Assembly (NCBI GenBank): GCA_039519185.1
Contig: JAZGSX010000012.1
Location: 682,001 to 746,000, forward strand
Direction of reading: 5' to 3'
From: Astragalus membranaceus
Taxonomy: Eukaryota; Streptophyta; Magnoliopsida; Fabales; Fabaceae
Length of the DNA stretch: 64,000 bases
Under the pieces are notes generated by a model that worked only from the letters and a program-made list of their open reading frames with translations, searched no databases and was not told where the DNA came from. The position numbers and the translations under genes are program-made. Shown piece after piece: positions 54,242 to 64,000 of the stretch. Position 1 is the first letter of the stretch, and every line of letters begins with the position of its first letter.

Positions 54242-55392
54242 CAAATTGATACCGGACTCCGAATTTCTGTTTCGTCGTTCCTTTCAGTTCCAAACCTCTT
54301 CTGATCTCCTTCTCAACCAAATGTGATGATGTAGCCCTAGTAATATTATTGTTTGATTGATTCTAACTCACTTTTGTGAATATGGTTTTAAGATTTTGTG
54401 TGATGGTCGTTGAAGTCCCAATGTGGGTACACGGTAGTTATACTAGGACTGTTTGGTTTGTATACATACGTATAAGACAGGTTAACAAACTTAGGAATCC
54501 GAGTGAGATCACGACACGAAATTAAGATGGACTTAATGCCCCTAACGCTAATGATAAGGACAAGTCATGATCACTTTAGGCCATGTTAAATTATGCCATG
54601 TTATGTTATGTAAATTCATGTTCACGCCAATGTATTTATATTATACACAATGTTAGGGTGACGACCCTAGTTTTCACGATTAGTGTACTAAGGGCGAGGA
54701 AGTCATGATTCCTTATGACCTTAGGCCCCGTCATTGTTTGTCCCTTGGTAGTAGAAATGGTCGGGGACCGGGTTTGCCGGTGCTTTCAAATAAAGTCACC
54801 GGTGATATGCTAAGAATCATTGTCATTGTGTGTGCCTTGTGTGCCGCTTAGAAGGGCCACGAGTACACGTTGTATGTTCCACGTAGTCGAATTAAAGACT
54901 ACGAACTCATGAATCAAGAATAACGAATCAAGCATAACTGAACAGCGAGAGTTAGAAAGAGGTCGCGATAGAACTCACTGAGACAAGTTGTCTCACCCAA
55001 TCCATGTTGTTGTTTTTTTTTCAGTGTTACAGGTAGAAGTTGGATGTGCAGGAGCAATGGTCATGGAACCGCTTCGTGGAGACGCTGTCGTCTATTTTGT
55101 TATGTTTATGTATTTTGGTTTCCCTCCTTGTCATAGATATTCGATTGTACGACTTGTACTTGTATTAAGTTGTAAATCGCTTCCGCAGACTTTTTGATTT
55201 TGTATTGAACACTAGTTCGAGTTATGTGAGAACCGATTTCATGTGTTTCATGTTCTGTTATGCTTACCCGTTTGATGATTTTCATCAAATTTTAGAATTT
55301 GTTCAATATTTAAAAAGGAAAGCCACTCTGATGTATGCCAGTAGTGCATTTCGGTAGTTCCTACAAGTTAGAAATTATCGGGGTGTTACAAT

Positions 55393-55404
55393 TGGTATTA
55401 GAGC
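55393..55404 (+). promoter_or_regulatory. GyK primer-binding site
   Basis: TGGTATTAGAGC, one mismatch from the initiator-Met site TGGTATCAGAGC, 2 bases after the LTR. Confidence 0.85.
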
Positions 55405-55504
55405 AGTTCGACCCAGTCGGACTTAGAATCATGAGTCTCTTAAGTCCTCTAAGTGTGATTCCTCTTAGTATGCTATTAGACGTTTAGCCTGATCAACTAA
55501 ACAC

Positions 55505-55522
55505 TTTGTGCATATTTCGCAG
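55505..55522 (+). promoter_or_regulatory. Predicted 3' splice acceptor before GyK gag
   Basis: TTTGTGCATATTTCGCAG ends 4 bases before the gag ATG at 55527. The GyH equivalent has CAA instead of CAG. Confidence 0.5.
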
Positions 55523-55526
55523 AATC

Positions 55527-56549
55527 ATGGATGGTGGAAGTAGGAGAAGCGTCCCCGTTGAACCAAACACCGAATGGATGCGGAATGTCATCGAAGCTCA
55601 GCAGAAAATGATGAACGACATGATGCTCATGCAGCAGCAGCAGATGCAACACATGCAACAGAATGGACAAGCTCATGTGCCGCAGGAGGATCCCAACCAG
55701 GCTTACTTCAAGTTTCTGAAGATGAAGCCTCCAACTTTCAAAGGAGGATCCGATGCAATGAAGGCTCATTTTTGGATAGATGCTATGGAACGGATTTTTG
55801 TAACTCTGCAATGCAATGAGGAGGAGAAGGTAATTTGTGCTGCAAATGCTTTGGATGAAGACGCCCATACTTGGTGGACGAATGCTCGCAGGATGATGCA
55901 AACTCAAGGGACGGAGCTCAATTGGGTAAACTTCAAGAAATTGTTTTTGGGTCATTATTTTCCGGATGCGGAAAGACTAGCTAAACAGATGGAGTTTGTC
56001 AGTCTAAGACAGGGAGATATGTCTGTTGGAGAGTATGCTGCGAAGTTTGAGAGGCTATCTCAATTCTATGAGTTGGGAACTCATGCTCCGAATGATAGGT
56101 GGAAGATGATTATGTTCAAGCAAGGTCTCCGTGGTGATGTGAACCAAGGTCTTAGTTCCTATACTATGACCAGTTATCCAGCTTTGGTGCAACAGTCCCA
56201 TTCTGCAGAGGGAGATCTCAAGAAGATGTATGAGGAAAGGAAGGAGTATCACAAGAATAAGAAGAGAGTAGTCGAATGGGCAGACCGGGACGATGAGTCA
56301 AGGGGTAATTTCGGTAAGGATAAGCAAGTGCAGACGTCCGAGTTCTCAAAGCCTGAAAATTGTTCTAAGTGTGGAAAGCCTCATAGGGGAGAATGTCACA
56401 TGGGCTCAGATCACTGTTTCTATTGCAAGAAGGAAGGACACTACACTAGGGATTGTCTGGCAAAAAGGAGGAATAGAGAGGAGACGGCTGCTTCAAGAGC
56501 ATTGGTGATGGATGCTCGAAAGGAGAAAGGCAAGAATGTTGATGGTTAG
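55527..56549 (+). CDS. GyK Gag, intact (340 aa)
   Basis: Capsid/nucleocapsid protein of a gypsy element. The start MDGGSRRSVPVEPNTEW is the first ATG after the predicted acceptor. An upstream in-frame TTG at 55506 adds seven unsupported codons. Residues 25-55 are a Gln/Met-rich amphipathic stretch. The gag core spans roughly 65-215 (WIDAMERIFVTLQC, WTNARRMMQTQG, MEFVSLRQGDMSVGEYAAKF). A basic linker follows, then zinc knuckles near 280-315 (CSKCGKPHRGEC, CFYCKKEGHYTRDC). It ends with a stop instead of entering protease. It is full length for a Tekay-type gag. Particle formation would still need protease and RT from a partner such as GyC. Confidence 0.92.
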   Translation: MDGGSRRSVPVEPNTEWMRNVIEAQQKMMNDMMLMQQQQMQHMQQNGQAHVPQEDPNQAYFKFLKMKPPTFKGGSDAMKAHFWIDAMERIFVTLQCNEEEKVICAANALDEDAHTWWTNARRMMQTQGTELNWVNFKKLFLGHYFPDAERLAKQMEFVSLRQGDMSVGEYAAKFERLSQFYELGTHAPNDRWKMIMFKQGLRGDVNQGLSSYTMTSYPALVQQSHSAEGDLKKMYEERKEYHKNKKRVVEWADRDDESRGNFGKDKQVQTSEFSKPENCSKCGKPHRGECHMGSDHCFYCKKEGHYTRDCLAKRRNREETAASRALVMDARKEKGKNVDG

Positions 56550-56590
56550 ACGAAAGGTATGTTCGTCCAATTTTGAGGACAAATTTTTTT

Positions 56591-56605
56591 AAAAGTTGGG
56601 GTGAT
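56591..56605 (+). promoter_or_regulatory. GyK polypurine tract
   Basis: AAAAGTTGGGGTGAT immediately before the 3' LTR. Confidence 0.8.
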
Positions 56606-57707
56606 TGTAATATCCCCTATTTTCGTGATTTTAATTATATTGCTTGAAATTATATTTAGCTAATTATTGTCATGATTGAAGATAGGATAATTTAAAAGGA
56701 CTTACTTGATTAAATAATTTTGGAAATTATGTGCTTACTTGAATTGAATAGGTATCTATTTAATTGATAAGTATGTGAAATGGTTTGTCTAATTTAAATT
56801 TAATTACATCAAGTTAGAGTGTTGGGGGCTGAGGGAGGCATTAGGAAAGAAATGTTCAAGTGAGGGGTATAATCGTATTTGTGCATTCCCATATATATAT
56901 ATAGGTATTCCCCTTCCAGCTGAAATAAAAAACACAAGAGGAAACATACACACACTTGGAGAGGGGGAGAACTCAGTTGCTGAAATTGAGGGAATATTTA
57001 GCTTGAGTGAGAGGAGAGAGTGCGATAGTGAGCGGAAGAAGGAGAGGAAGGGTCTGTCCCAAATCTTGGTGCATGTCAACTCTTTAAACACCATTCTTCT
57101 CCATTTGATCTCCTCTACATTCTGAACCAAACAACTTCCCTATCACCCTCCTCCAACTCAAACTACCATTGGAGAGCCTAAGCTTTAAGTGTGAGGAAAT
57201 AGTGAACCCAAGTCTTGCATGTGTGATTAAAGATGATTACTCAGTAATAGGACCATTGTTCAAGCTTTAGGAGGAAGGTTAGCATATGGATTCGAAGTTG
57301 TGTGTGTCAAGCTAAACCGGGTCAGTGTTTCGTAGCGATTTCGGAGATAGTTCGTGAGTTGGTGTGTGATCAAGTTCGTGGTTCTCGGGAACGGTCGAAT
57401 CCTTGAAGTCTCGACAAATAGGTGAGTTCTATACTCACTAGGATGTTGTGGTCATGTGTGTTATGTTCTGATATTGAGCCTCGCGTTTTATGAAAAACCG
57501 GTGTCGGATTGATATGTGGATTGTGTCTGGAATTATGTGTATAAATTCTGTTTGAAGGTTGGAGGTTGATCGGGTTACGGATTGGAAACGATCACAAAGC
57601 GAGACAGAACGAAAATGAGCAAATCCTGAAACTGTACAGGACGCACGGATCGTGCGCCCCTGGGCACGGATCGTGCGTCCCATTCTGATTGTTGGCTAAA
57701 GTGAAAT
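56606..57707 (+). repeat. GyK 3' LTR, truncated by GyM
   Basis: Matches 53022 onward with scattered single changes and a ~75-base deletion at about 57508. It stops after AAAGTGAAAT, where GyM begins. GAAAT (57703-57707) is the candidate GyM target. Confidence 0.9.
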
Positions 57708-58066
57708 TGTAACACCCCGATAAATTCTCACAAATAGAATCACCGAAATGCACTAAATGGCATACATCAGAGTACCTCCTGTTATTGAAATATTGAACAC
57801 ATCTAAAACTTTCGATAATACATATCAAATGGTTCTCTGAACCTCAATAACTTCCTGAAAATGCTTAAGTTTCAAAAACTTAAGACTTGTACATAATCCT
57901 GGTGTTCAATACTCAAAACATAAAGTAGCGGAAACGATTTATAACTTATACATGATAGTTATACAACCGATAACAAAAGTACAACAGAAGGGCAAGGGCC
58001 TAAAACAAGAAACATAGACTTCCGGACTCCTCGAGTCTCACCAGCTAACCGTGCTTTGTCGCCTTT
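57708..58066 (-). mobile_element. GyM, LTR end fragment (minus orientation)
   Basis: TGTAACACCCCGATAAATTC on the plus strand is the complement of a gypsy LTR end. Read in reverse it matches the last ~350 bases of the GyK and GyA LTRs (TCTGATGTATGCC, GTGCATTTCGG). GyL interrupts it at 58067. The rest must lie right of the window. Confidence 0.8.
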
Positions 58067-58837
58067 TGTAACGCCCCAAAATAATTTAATTATTTATTTA
58101 ATTAATTTATTTAAGGCTTACAATATTTATTTTAATTTAATTAACTAATTCAGGATTTAATTTAATTTATTTTTATTTCATTTGTTTAGGAGGTGTGGCC
58201 ACGAACTAGGTGGTGTGCATGGGGGCCCATGATCCACAAGTAGGCCCATGACCCATTGGATAGTCATAGGAGTCGACTCACTTAGGGGTCTTGTGAGTTA
58301 GTTTTCATTTTACTCAATTTTGCAAAAGAAAGAAAAAGAAAACGTAAAAAAAAAGGAGAAGTGAGAGGAGAGGTCGCGAAGAGAGGAGGAGAAGGAGAAG
58401 AAGGGCGAATCACTCAAGGAGGAAGAGAAGGCTTGTTGGTGTCTTGCAATTCCTTGGAGCTTTGCTTGGTGGTCTCGAATTCTAAGAGGTTAGGGGGTCC
58501 TCTTTTTATCTTTAATAGTTTATGTGATGAGTATTGTCTAGGGTTAGGTTCTAGGATGATTTCTATGAATGAATTGTTGTGTTGTTGATTTAATCGTAGC
58601 GTTGTGATATGTGATTAGGAATTTCCTATGTTAAAATCGCATAATTGGTGCTTTGATTGTTGCTAAGGTGAATTGCATGTCACGTATTTGAGTATATGAC
58701 TTGTTGGTGTGTGTTTGGTGAGAATTGAGGATCATGGTGATAATTAAATTATATATATATATGATTGGGTGTTTGGTGAATTTAATTTGGTGTTTGAATT
58801 AGCAAAATTCTGATTTTGGGAGTTCCTAGGCTCCTTG

Positions 58838-59361
58838 GGCGCCATATGCCTTGTTGCTGTTTCTGTGTCTTAGTCATGGGCGCCAGGCGCCCAGCCACTG
58901 TGCTCTGCGCTAGTTTTCCTGCGCCTGTCTCACTTTGTTGCCAGTTTTGGCGCTAGGCGCCTTGGCCATGGGCGCCAAGGGCGCCACTGTTGTGTTGCTT
59001 ATTTTCTCAAAATTCTTTTTGGGTTCTCATACATTGAATAAATGGCTCGTGTAAAATAATTTTTGGAGTCATAGGAGTTGTGGTCTATCCTGGCCTTAGG
59101 CGCCTAGCCCATGGGCGCCAATGATGCGTGTCACATTTTGCCAAAATTTTTGTTGGGTTCCCATATTCTGAGTATTTGGCTTGTGAAAATTAATTTCGAA
59201 GCTAAATGAGTTTTCTTGCGTGTTGGCCTTAGGCGCCTAGTGCCTGGGCGCCGTGTTCCCCTGCGCTAGTGTTGCTGTTCCTGGGCGCCCAGCGCCTATG
59301 CGCCAATCCTGTGTTGCTCCTGGGCGCCCAGCGCCTGGGCGCCCAGCGCCTGGGCGCCAGT
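58838..59361 (+). repeat. GGCGCC palindrome cluster in GyL LTR
   Basis: More than fifteen GGCGCC, GGCGCCCAGCGCC and AGGCGCCT-type units, interleaved with the TTTTGACTCGG segment also found in GyF, GyG and GyJ. Confidence 0.85.
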
Positions 59362-59665
59362 TTCAGAATGTCTAAGTATTTTTCCGATTTTGTTTCAATC
59401 ATAACTTTTGACTCGGTTATCCAAATTTAACGGTTCAAAATGAGTTTCGAAGCTAATTTCGGTGTCTATCCAAATATTCTGGTTTTATGCAAAAATGGGT
59501 TATTTTACTGGTGGTTCTGGACTGAAATTGTTCAAGGTGTCTAATTGCAATTTTTATTCACTTTCCCTATGTCGTGTCAAATCCTAAATTGGCCTAATTG
59601 AAATTGGTGTTGGTGTGAGTGGTGGGTTGAGTTGGTGAGTGTATTATGGTGTGATTGGTGAGCAC

Positions 59666-59865
59666 AGGCTTCGGCCTAATTTTAATTGGTGAGCTGGTTA
59701 ATACAATGGTGAGAATATGAATAAAATGGTGAGTTGATTAAATGGTGAATTGATGAATTGTGTGATGCGTTGTGGTGCATTTCCATAGCATCTCATGAAA
59801 CATGTGCATTATTGGTGAGCAGAGGCTTCGGCCTAATTTTATTTGGTGAGCAGAGGCTACGGCCT
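59666..59865 (+). repeat. Three UNCG tetraloop hairpins in GyL LTR
   Basis: AGGC-TTCG-GCCT at 59666-59677 and 59823-59834, and AGGC-TACG-GCCT at 59854-59865. In RNA these are C(UUCG)G and C(UACG)G loops closed by a 4-bp stem. Confidence 0.8.
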
Positions 59866-60486
59866 ATTTGTATTTGGTGACGGATCCGACATGCATGTGC
59901 CCGTGGAGTTTGGGTTGCATTTCACGCATAACCATACCTTTTGTATTGTTGTTTGGAGATTGTAATTGTGATGTGGTTGTTGCCTTTGTTGTGAATCGGT
60001 GTGCCTAGTTACCTTTCCTATGTAGTGCTTATTTCCATATGTTATTAATTATGAAAAGAGACTCACCCTACTGCTTTTATGTTGCTTCTTATGTCGGCAA
60101 CGTGCAGGTAATAACGAGTGAAGGTTACCCTTATGCCTTCGTCTGGTAGGAAGTGTCATGCTCTGATACATAGCACCGGGGGGGGGGGGGGGGGCGTCTT
60201 ATGCTTATGTGTTATTGTCTTTATGCTGTTAGACTATTATTGGTGCTGTATTGGTTTTGTTTTCGAACTTGTTATTATTCCGCTGCGGTAGTGACTGTAT
60301 TTGGTTGATGCGAACTAAACGGTATTTCATGGTGCTATGTATCTTGTGGTTTTAACCGAACTATGAAAATTGAAGTTGTTCATTTAATGAAGTAAATGTA
60401 GCACTCGCTTAGATTGTTTTCAAAAAAAAAAAGAAACTCTGATTTTTATTAAATAGTAAGGTTATTAGAAAAGGGTGTTACATTAG

Positions 60487-60498
60487 TGGTATCAGAGC
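60487..60498 (+). promoter_or_regulatory. GyL primer-binding site
   Basis: TGGTATCAGAGC, 4 bases after the LTR. Initiator-Met tRNA type. Confidence 0.92.
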
Positions 60499-60600
60499 AG
60501 TTCGGTCTGTCCGGCCAAGTTGTCCAGTCGTAGTGTCAACTGACAACGGTGTGTTGTCATTTATATCTAGCTGTTGTTTGTTTGTAGCAAGTGAGTTGAG

Positions 60601-60648
60601 ATGGCTGGGAGGATCGATGCTGCTGCTGCTGTTGTTGGCTGTTGCTGA
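60601..60648 (+). pseudogene. GyL gag stub
   Basis: ATG GCT GGG AGG gives MAGRIDAAAA, the conserved gag start seen in GyC and GyF, but it stops after 15 codons. A deletion joins it near GCTGTTGCTGAATGTTG to the protease region in another frame. A predicted acceptor (TTGTTTGTTTGTAG) ends at 60587, 13 bases before the ATG. Confidence 0.8.
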
Positions 60649-63600
60649 ATGTTGTAAGAAGTTGAGTCTTGTTTTATCTGCTATGTATGGGGATATGGTT
60701 GTCGATACTCCTGCGAAGGGGTCGGTGATTACGTCCCAGGTGTGTTCTCAGTGTCCCGTGTCGATCTTCGGTAGGGACTTTAGCAAGTCGGTCAGTTTCG
60801 GGGAAGAAGATTCTATTTTGGTATCTGCTGGTCAGTTGAAGAAGTTGAAGAAAGAAGGAGTTCAGCTATTTGCGTTGATGGCATCGTTGTCTGCTGAGAG
60901 TCAGGCTGTTATTGAAGAACTGAAAGTGGTACGCGAGTTTCCTGAGGTTTTTCCTGATGAAATTCCGGGTGTGCCACCGGAAAGAGAAGTTGAGTTTTCG
61001 ATTGATCTTGTACCTGGTACGAGGCCTGTGTCTATGACACCGTACATGATGTCGGCGTCGGAATTGTCTGAGTTGAAGACGCAACTTGAAGAATTGCTTG
61101 AGAAAAAGTTTGTGAGACCGAGTGTATCACCGTGGGGAGCTCCGGTATTGTTAGTGAAAAAGAAGGATGGGAGTATGAGACTTTGTGTCGATTATAGGCA
61201 ATTGAACAAAGTGACAATAAAGAACAGGTATCCGCTTCCCAGAATTGATGATTTGATGGACCAGTTGGTAGGTGCTAAAGTGTTTAGCAAAATCGATTTG
61301 AGGTCGGGTTATCACCAGATCAAGGTAAAGGATGAAGACATTCAGAAAACCGCTTTCAGAACGAGATATGGGCACTATGAATATTCAGTGATGCCGTTTG
61401 GTGTTACCAACGCGCCGGGAGTGTTTATGGAGTACATGAATCGTACTTTCCATAGTTACTTGGATCGGTTTGTAGTTGTGTTTATTGACGACATTCTGGT
61501 GTATTCTAAGACGGAAGAGGAGCATGCAGAACATTTGAGGTTAGTACTAGAAGTGTTGAAAGAAAAGAAATTGTATGCAAAGTTGTCTAAGTGTGAGTTC
61601 TGGCTGAATGAAGTAGGTTTCCTTGGTCATATTATCTCTGGTAATGGTATAGCTGTGGATCCAGCCAAGATTGATGTTGTGTTGCAATGGGAGAGCCCGA
61701 AGTCAGTTACAGAGATTAGAAGCTTCTTGGGATTAGCTGGGTATTACAGGAGGTTTATAGAAGGTTTCTCGAAGTTGGCCCTTCCGTTGACTCAATTGAC
61801 GTGTAAGGGAAAAGCATTTGTCTGGGATGCTTGCTGTGAGGAGAGCTTCAATGAGTTGAAGAAGAGGTTGACATCATCGCCCGTGTTGACTTTGCCTGTT
61901 CCGGATCAACCGTTTGTAGTATATTGTGATGCTTCCAAGATGGGTTTGGGAGGTGTGTTGATGCAAGAGGGTAAGGTAGTAGCTTATGCGTCTAGGCAGT
62001 TGAGGACCCATGAGAAGAACTACCCTACTCATGATTTGGAGCTGGCTGCAATTGTGTTTGTGCTGAAAATTTGGAGGCACTATCTGTATGGTACTAGATT
62101 TGAAGTGTTTAGTGACCATAAGATCTTGAAGTACTTGTTTGATTAGAAGGAGCTAAATATGAGACAGAGACGTTGGTTAGAATTGCTGAAGGATTATGAT
62201 TTCGGCTTGAACTATCACCCCGGCAAAGCTAATGTCGTGGCTGATGCTTTAAGTCGGAAGAGCTTGCATATGTCGGCTATGATGGTGAAAGAATTAGAAC
62301 TAATTGAGCAGTTCCGGGATATGAGTCTAGTTTGCGAAGTGACTCCGCAGAGTGTCAGATTGGGAATGTTGAAGATTGGCAATGAATTTTTGGTTAGTAT
62401 TCGAGAAGCCCAAAAGTCAGATGTAAAGTTGGTGGACTTGTTAGTTGTGAATGATCAAGCTGTGAATGAGGATTTCAAGTTAGATTCCCAAGGTGTATTG
62501 ATATTCAGGGATAGGATCTGCATTCCTGATGATGCTGAGATGAAGAGAGTGATTCTGGAGGAGAGCCATAGGAGCAAGTTGAGTATTCATCCAGGGGCTA
62601 CGAAAATGTACCAAGATTTGAAGAAGTTGTTCTGGTGGCCGGGTATGAAGAAGGATGTGGCTCAGTTTGTGTATTCTTGTCTGACTTGTCAGAAGTCTAA
62701 GATTGAGCATCAGAAGCCCGCGGGGTTGATGCAACCATTGGAGATTCCGGAATGGAAATGGGATAGCATTTCCATGGACTTTGTGACTAGTTTGCCTAGA
62801 ACCGTGAGAGGATTTGATGCTATATGGGTGGTTGTGGATAGGCTGACGAAGTCTGCCCACTTCTTACCAATTGATATTACTTATCCAGTTCCAAAGTTAG
62901 CAGAGATCTACATCAAGACAATTGTGAAGTTGCATGGCGTTCCGCTTAGTATTGTATCTGATAGGGATCCAAGATTCACTTCTGAATTTTGGAAAAGTTT
63001 GCAAGGAGCTTTGGGTTCTAAGTTGAGGTTGAGCTCCGCTTATCATCCGCAGACAGATGGTCAGACGGAGTGGACTATTCAGTCATTAGAGGACTTGTTG
63101 AGAGCATGTGTTCTTGAGCAAGGAGGTTCGTGGGATTCTCATCTTCCATTGATTGAGTTCACCTATAATAATAGTCATCATTCTAGTATTGGACTGGCAC
63201 CGTTTGAGGCGTTGTATGGTCGGAGATGTAGGACTCCGTTATGTTGGTATGAATCTGGAGAGAGTGCGGTGTTGGGGCCTGAGATTGTGCGAGAAACAAC
63301 TGAGAAGGTAAAATTAATCCGTGAGAAGATGAAAGCGTTGCAGAGTCGATAAGAGAAGGAAGGATTTAGAGTTTCAGGCCGGTGATCATGTGTTCCTGAG
63401 AGTCACTCCGGTGACTGGTGTTGGGCGTGCCTTGAAATCAAAGAAGTTAACTCCCCGTTTCATTGGTCCGTATCAGATTACAGAGAGGGTGGGAAGTGTT
63501 GCCTATAGGGTGGCCTTGCCGCCTAATCTTTCGAACTTGCATGACGTGTTTCACGTGTCACAACTTCGAAAGTATGTTCCGGACCCGTCTCATGTAATTC

Positions 63601-63824
63601 AGATGGATGAAGTAGAGGTACGGGATAATCTCACTGTGGAGACTATGCCTGTGCGAATTGAAGATAGAGAAGTGAAGATTCTGAGAGGGAAGGAGATTCC
63701 TTTGGTGAAAGTGGTTTGGTTAGGAGCTGCTGGTGAGAGTATGACTTGGGAGCTGGAGAGTAAGATGCGGGAAGCATATCCGGAGTTGTTTGATTCAGGT
63801 AATTTCGAGGACGAAATATTCTAA
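60649..63824 (+). pseudogene. GyL Pol: RT, RNase H and integrase, with a nonsense and a frameshift
   Basis: The frame first shows a protease tail (KKLSLVLSAMYGDMVVDTPAKGS); the DTG region is deleted, as is a second stretch between IFGRDF and SKSVSFG. RT is complete, with YPLPRIDDL and VVVFIDDILVYS. RNase H has YCDASKMGLGG. A TAG at 62144-62146 replaces the Gln codon of QKELNMRQRRW. Integrase follows, with HRSKLSIHPGATKMY, CLTCQKSK, SDRDPRFTSEFW and YHPQTDGQTEWTIQ (Trp where sisters have Arg). At about 63351 a ~16-base loss after LQSR shifts the frame; it recovers downstream as RRKDLEFQAGDHVFLRVT and reaches the chromo-like tail MTWELESKMREAYPELF at 63824. Not functional as it stands. Confidence 0.92.
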
Positions 63825-63836
63825 GTGGGGGAGGAT

Positions 63837-64000
63837 TGTAACGCCCCAAAATAATTTAATTATTTATTTAATTAAGTTATTTAAGGCTTACAATATTTAT
63901 TTTAATTTAATTAACTAATTCAGGATTTAATTTAATTTATTTTTATTTCATTTGTTTAGGAGGTGGGGCCACGAACTAGGTGGTGTGCATGGGGGCCCAT
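63837..64000 (+). repeat. GyL 3' LTR, first 164 bases
   Basis: TGTAACGCCCCAAAATAATT after the AAGTGGGGGAGGAT tract. Continues beyond the window. Confidence 0.93.

Larger units (their letters stand above)
53022..55390 (+). repeat. GyK 5' LTR (2369 bp)
   Basis: TGTAATATCCCC to GGGTGTTACA. A TATA box (CCATATATATAGG) at 53306-53318 predicts transcription from about 53340. A perfect donor hairpin is at 53834-53850. GC palindromes lie at 54120-54241, and the GGTGACGACCC block near 54657. Confidence 0.93.
53022..57707 (+). mobile_element. GyK, gag-only LTR retrotransposon
   Basis: 5' LTR 53022-55390 (2369 bp), interior only 1215 bases, 3' LTR from 56606 (cut at 57707 by GyM). The interior holds a primer site, one gag gene and a polypurine tract, with just about 40 bases between the gag stop and the tract. 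No protease, RT or integrase. It matches the described TR-GAG class of plant elements. The LTRs are nearly identical apart from a ~75-base deletion in the 3' copy near 57508, so it is recent. It inserted into GyJ integrase (left target CGTAG). Confidence 0.9.
58067..60482 (+). repeat. GyL 5' LTR (2416 bp)
   Basis: TGTAACGCCCC to GGGTGTTACA. A GA-rich leader (58325-58440), a weaker donor AGAG|GTTAGG (58489), GGCGCC palindromes (58838-59361), three UNCG tetraloop hairpins (59666-59865), the ATGCATGTGCCC element (59882-59920) and a 17-base G run (60178-60194). The first 160 bases match the 3' LTR with about three changes. Confidence 0.95.
58067..64000 (+). mobile_element. GyL, gypsy element lacking gag and most of protease
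   Basis: 5' LTR 58067-60482, primer site, a 16-codon gag stub, then a protease scrap joined to complete RT, RNase H and integrase sequence. The 3' LTR starts at 63837 and leaves the window. Candidate left target CCTTT (58062-58066). Two further lesions affect pol. It is the mirror image of GyK/GyF, which keep gag and lack pol. Confidence 0.93.

Overview
The window is plant nuclear DNA, almost certainly from an angiosperm and probably a eudicot. The evidence is wall-to-wall plant-type transposable elements: Tekay-like Ty3/gypsy chromoviruses with initiator-Met primer sites, an Ogre/Tat-type LTR, an Athila-type element primed by a TGGCGCC tRNA site, a Tork-like Ty1/copia, plus hAT, Mutator-like, CACTA and a tRNA-derived SINE. 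The Ogre-type LTR leans towards a legume, but the species cannot be fixed from this sequence. I found no host gene, tRNA, rRNA or CRISPR array. Labels (GyA, GyC and so on) are mine.

Layout. 1-2295: the end of a hAT element, a microsatellite spacer and a truncated Mutator-like element (MU1) that repeat 8242-10087 at about 99% identity, abutting a CACTA terminus. 2296-5445: 3' part of gypsy GyA, carrying a SINE. 5550-8666: non-autonomous hAT with terminal inverted repeats and an 8-bp target duplication. 9089-10239: non-autonomous MULE (MU2) with long inverted repeats and a perfect 9-bp duplication. 10282-21744: an LTR of gypsy GyD in minus orientation, split by the complete gypsy GyC (10955-19862), which has 2205-bp LTRs, a perfect CCGCC duplication and an unbroken 1478-codon gag-pol. 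21745-43132: a nest in which gypsy GyH (gag at 22692, integrase at 34198, LTR at 35685 and 42847) is interrupted by an Ogre-like LTR, GyF (minus), GyG (plus) and an Athila-like element (36776-42846) that itself holds a solo LTR. 43133-46723: decayed copia. 46724-58066: gypsy GyJ (minus) with solo LTR S2 in its LTR and the gag-only element GyK in its integrase. GyK's second LTR is cut by another LTR (GyM), which is cut by GyL. 58067-64000: GyL, a gypsy that has lost gag and most of protease but keeps RT, RNase H and integrase.

How the parts relate. GyC looks able to supply all proteins. GyK and GyF keep gag but not pol, and GyL keeps pol but not gag, so they would depend on trans supply. The most interesting shared signal lies in the leaders. 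Each long gypsy LTR has a good 5' splice donor several hundred bases in, and the elements that retain a gag start have a 3' acceptor 4-13 bases before the gag ATG (destroyed in GyH). The implied intron would hold the primer-binding site, family-specific G+C-rich palindromes, arrays of small hairpins (UNCG tetraloops and units whose arms change in a complementary way) and a conserved ATGCATATGCCC element. In four families the donor itself sits in a short perfect or near-perfect hairpin. I infer a splice switch between gag mRNA and genomic RNA. This is untested.
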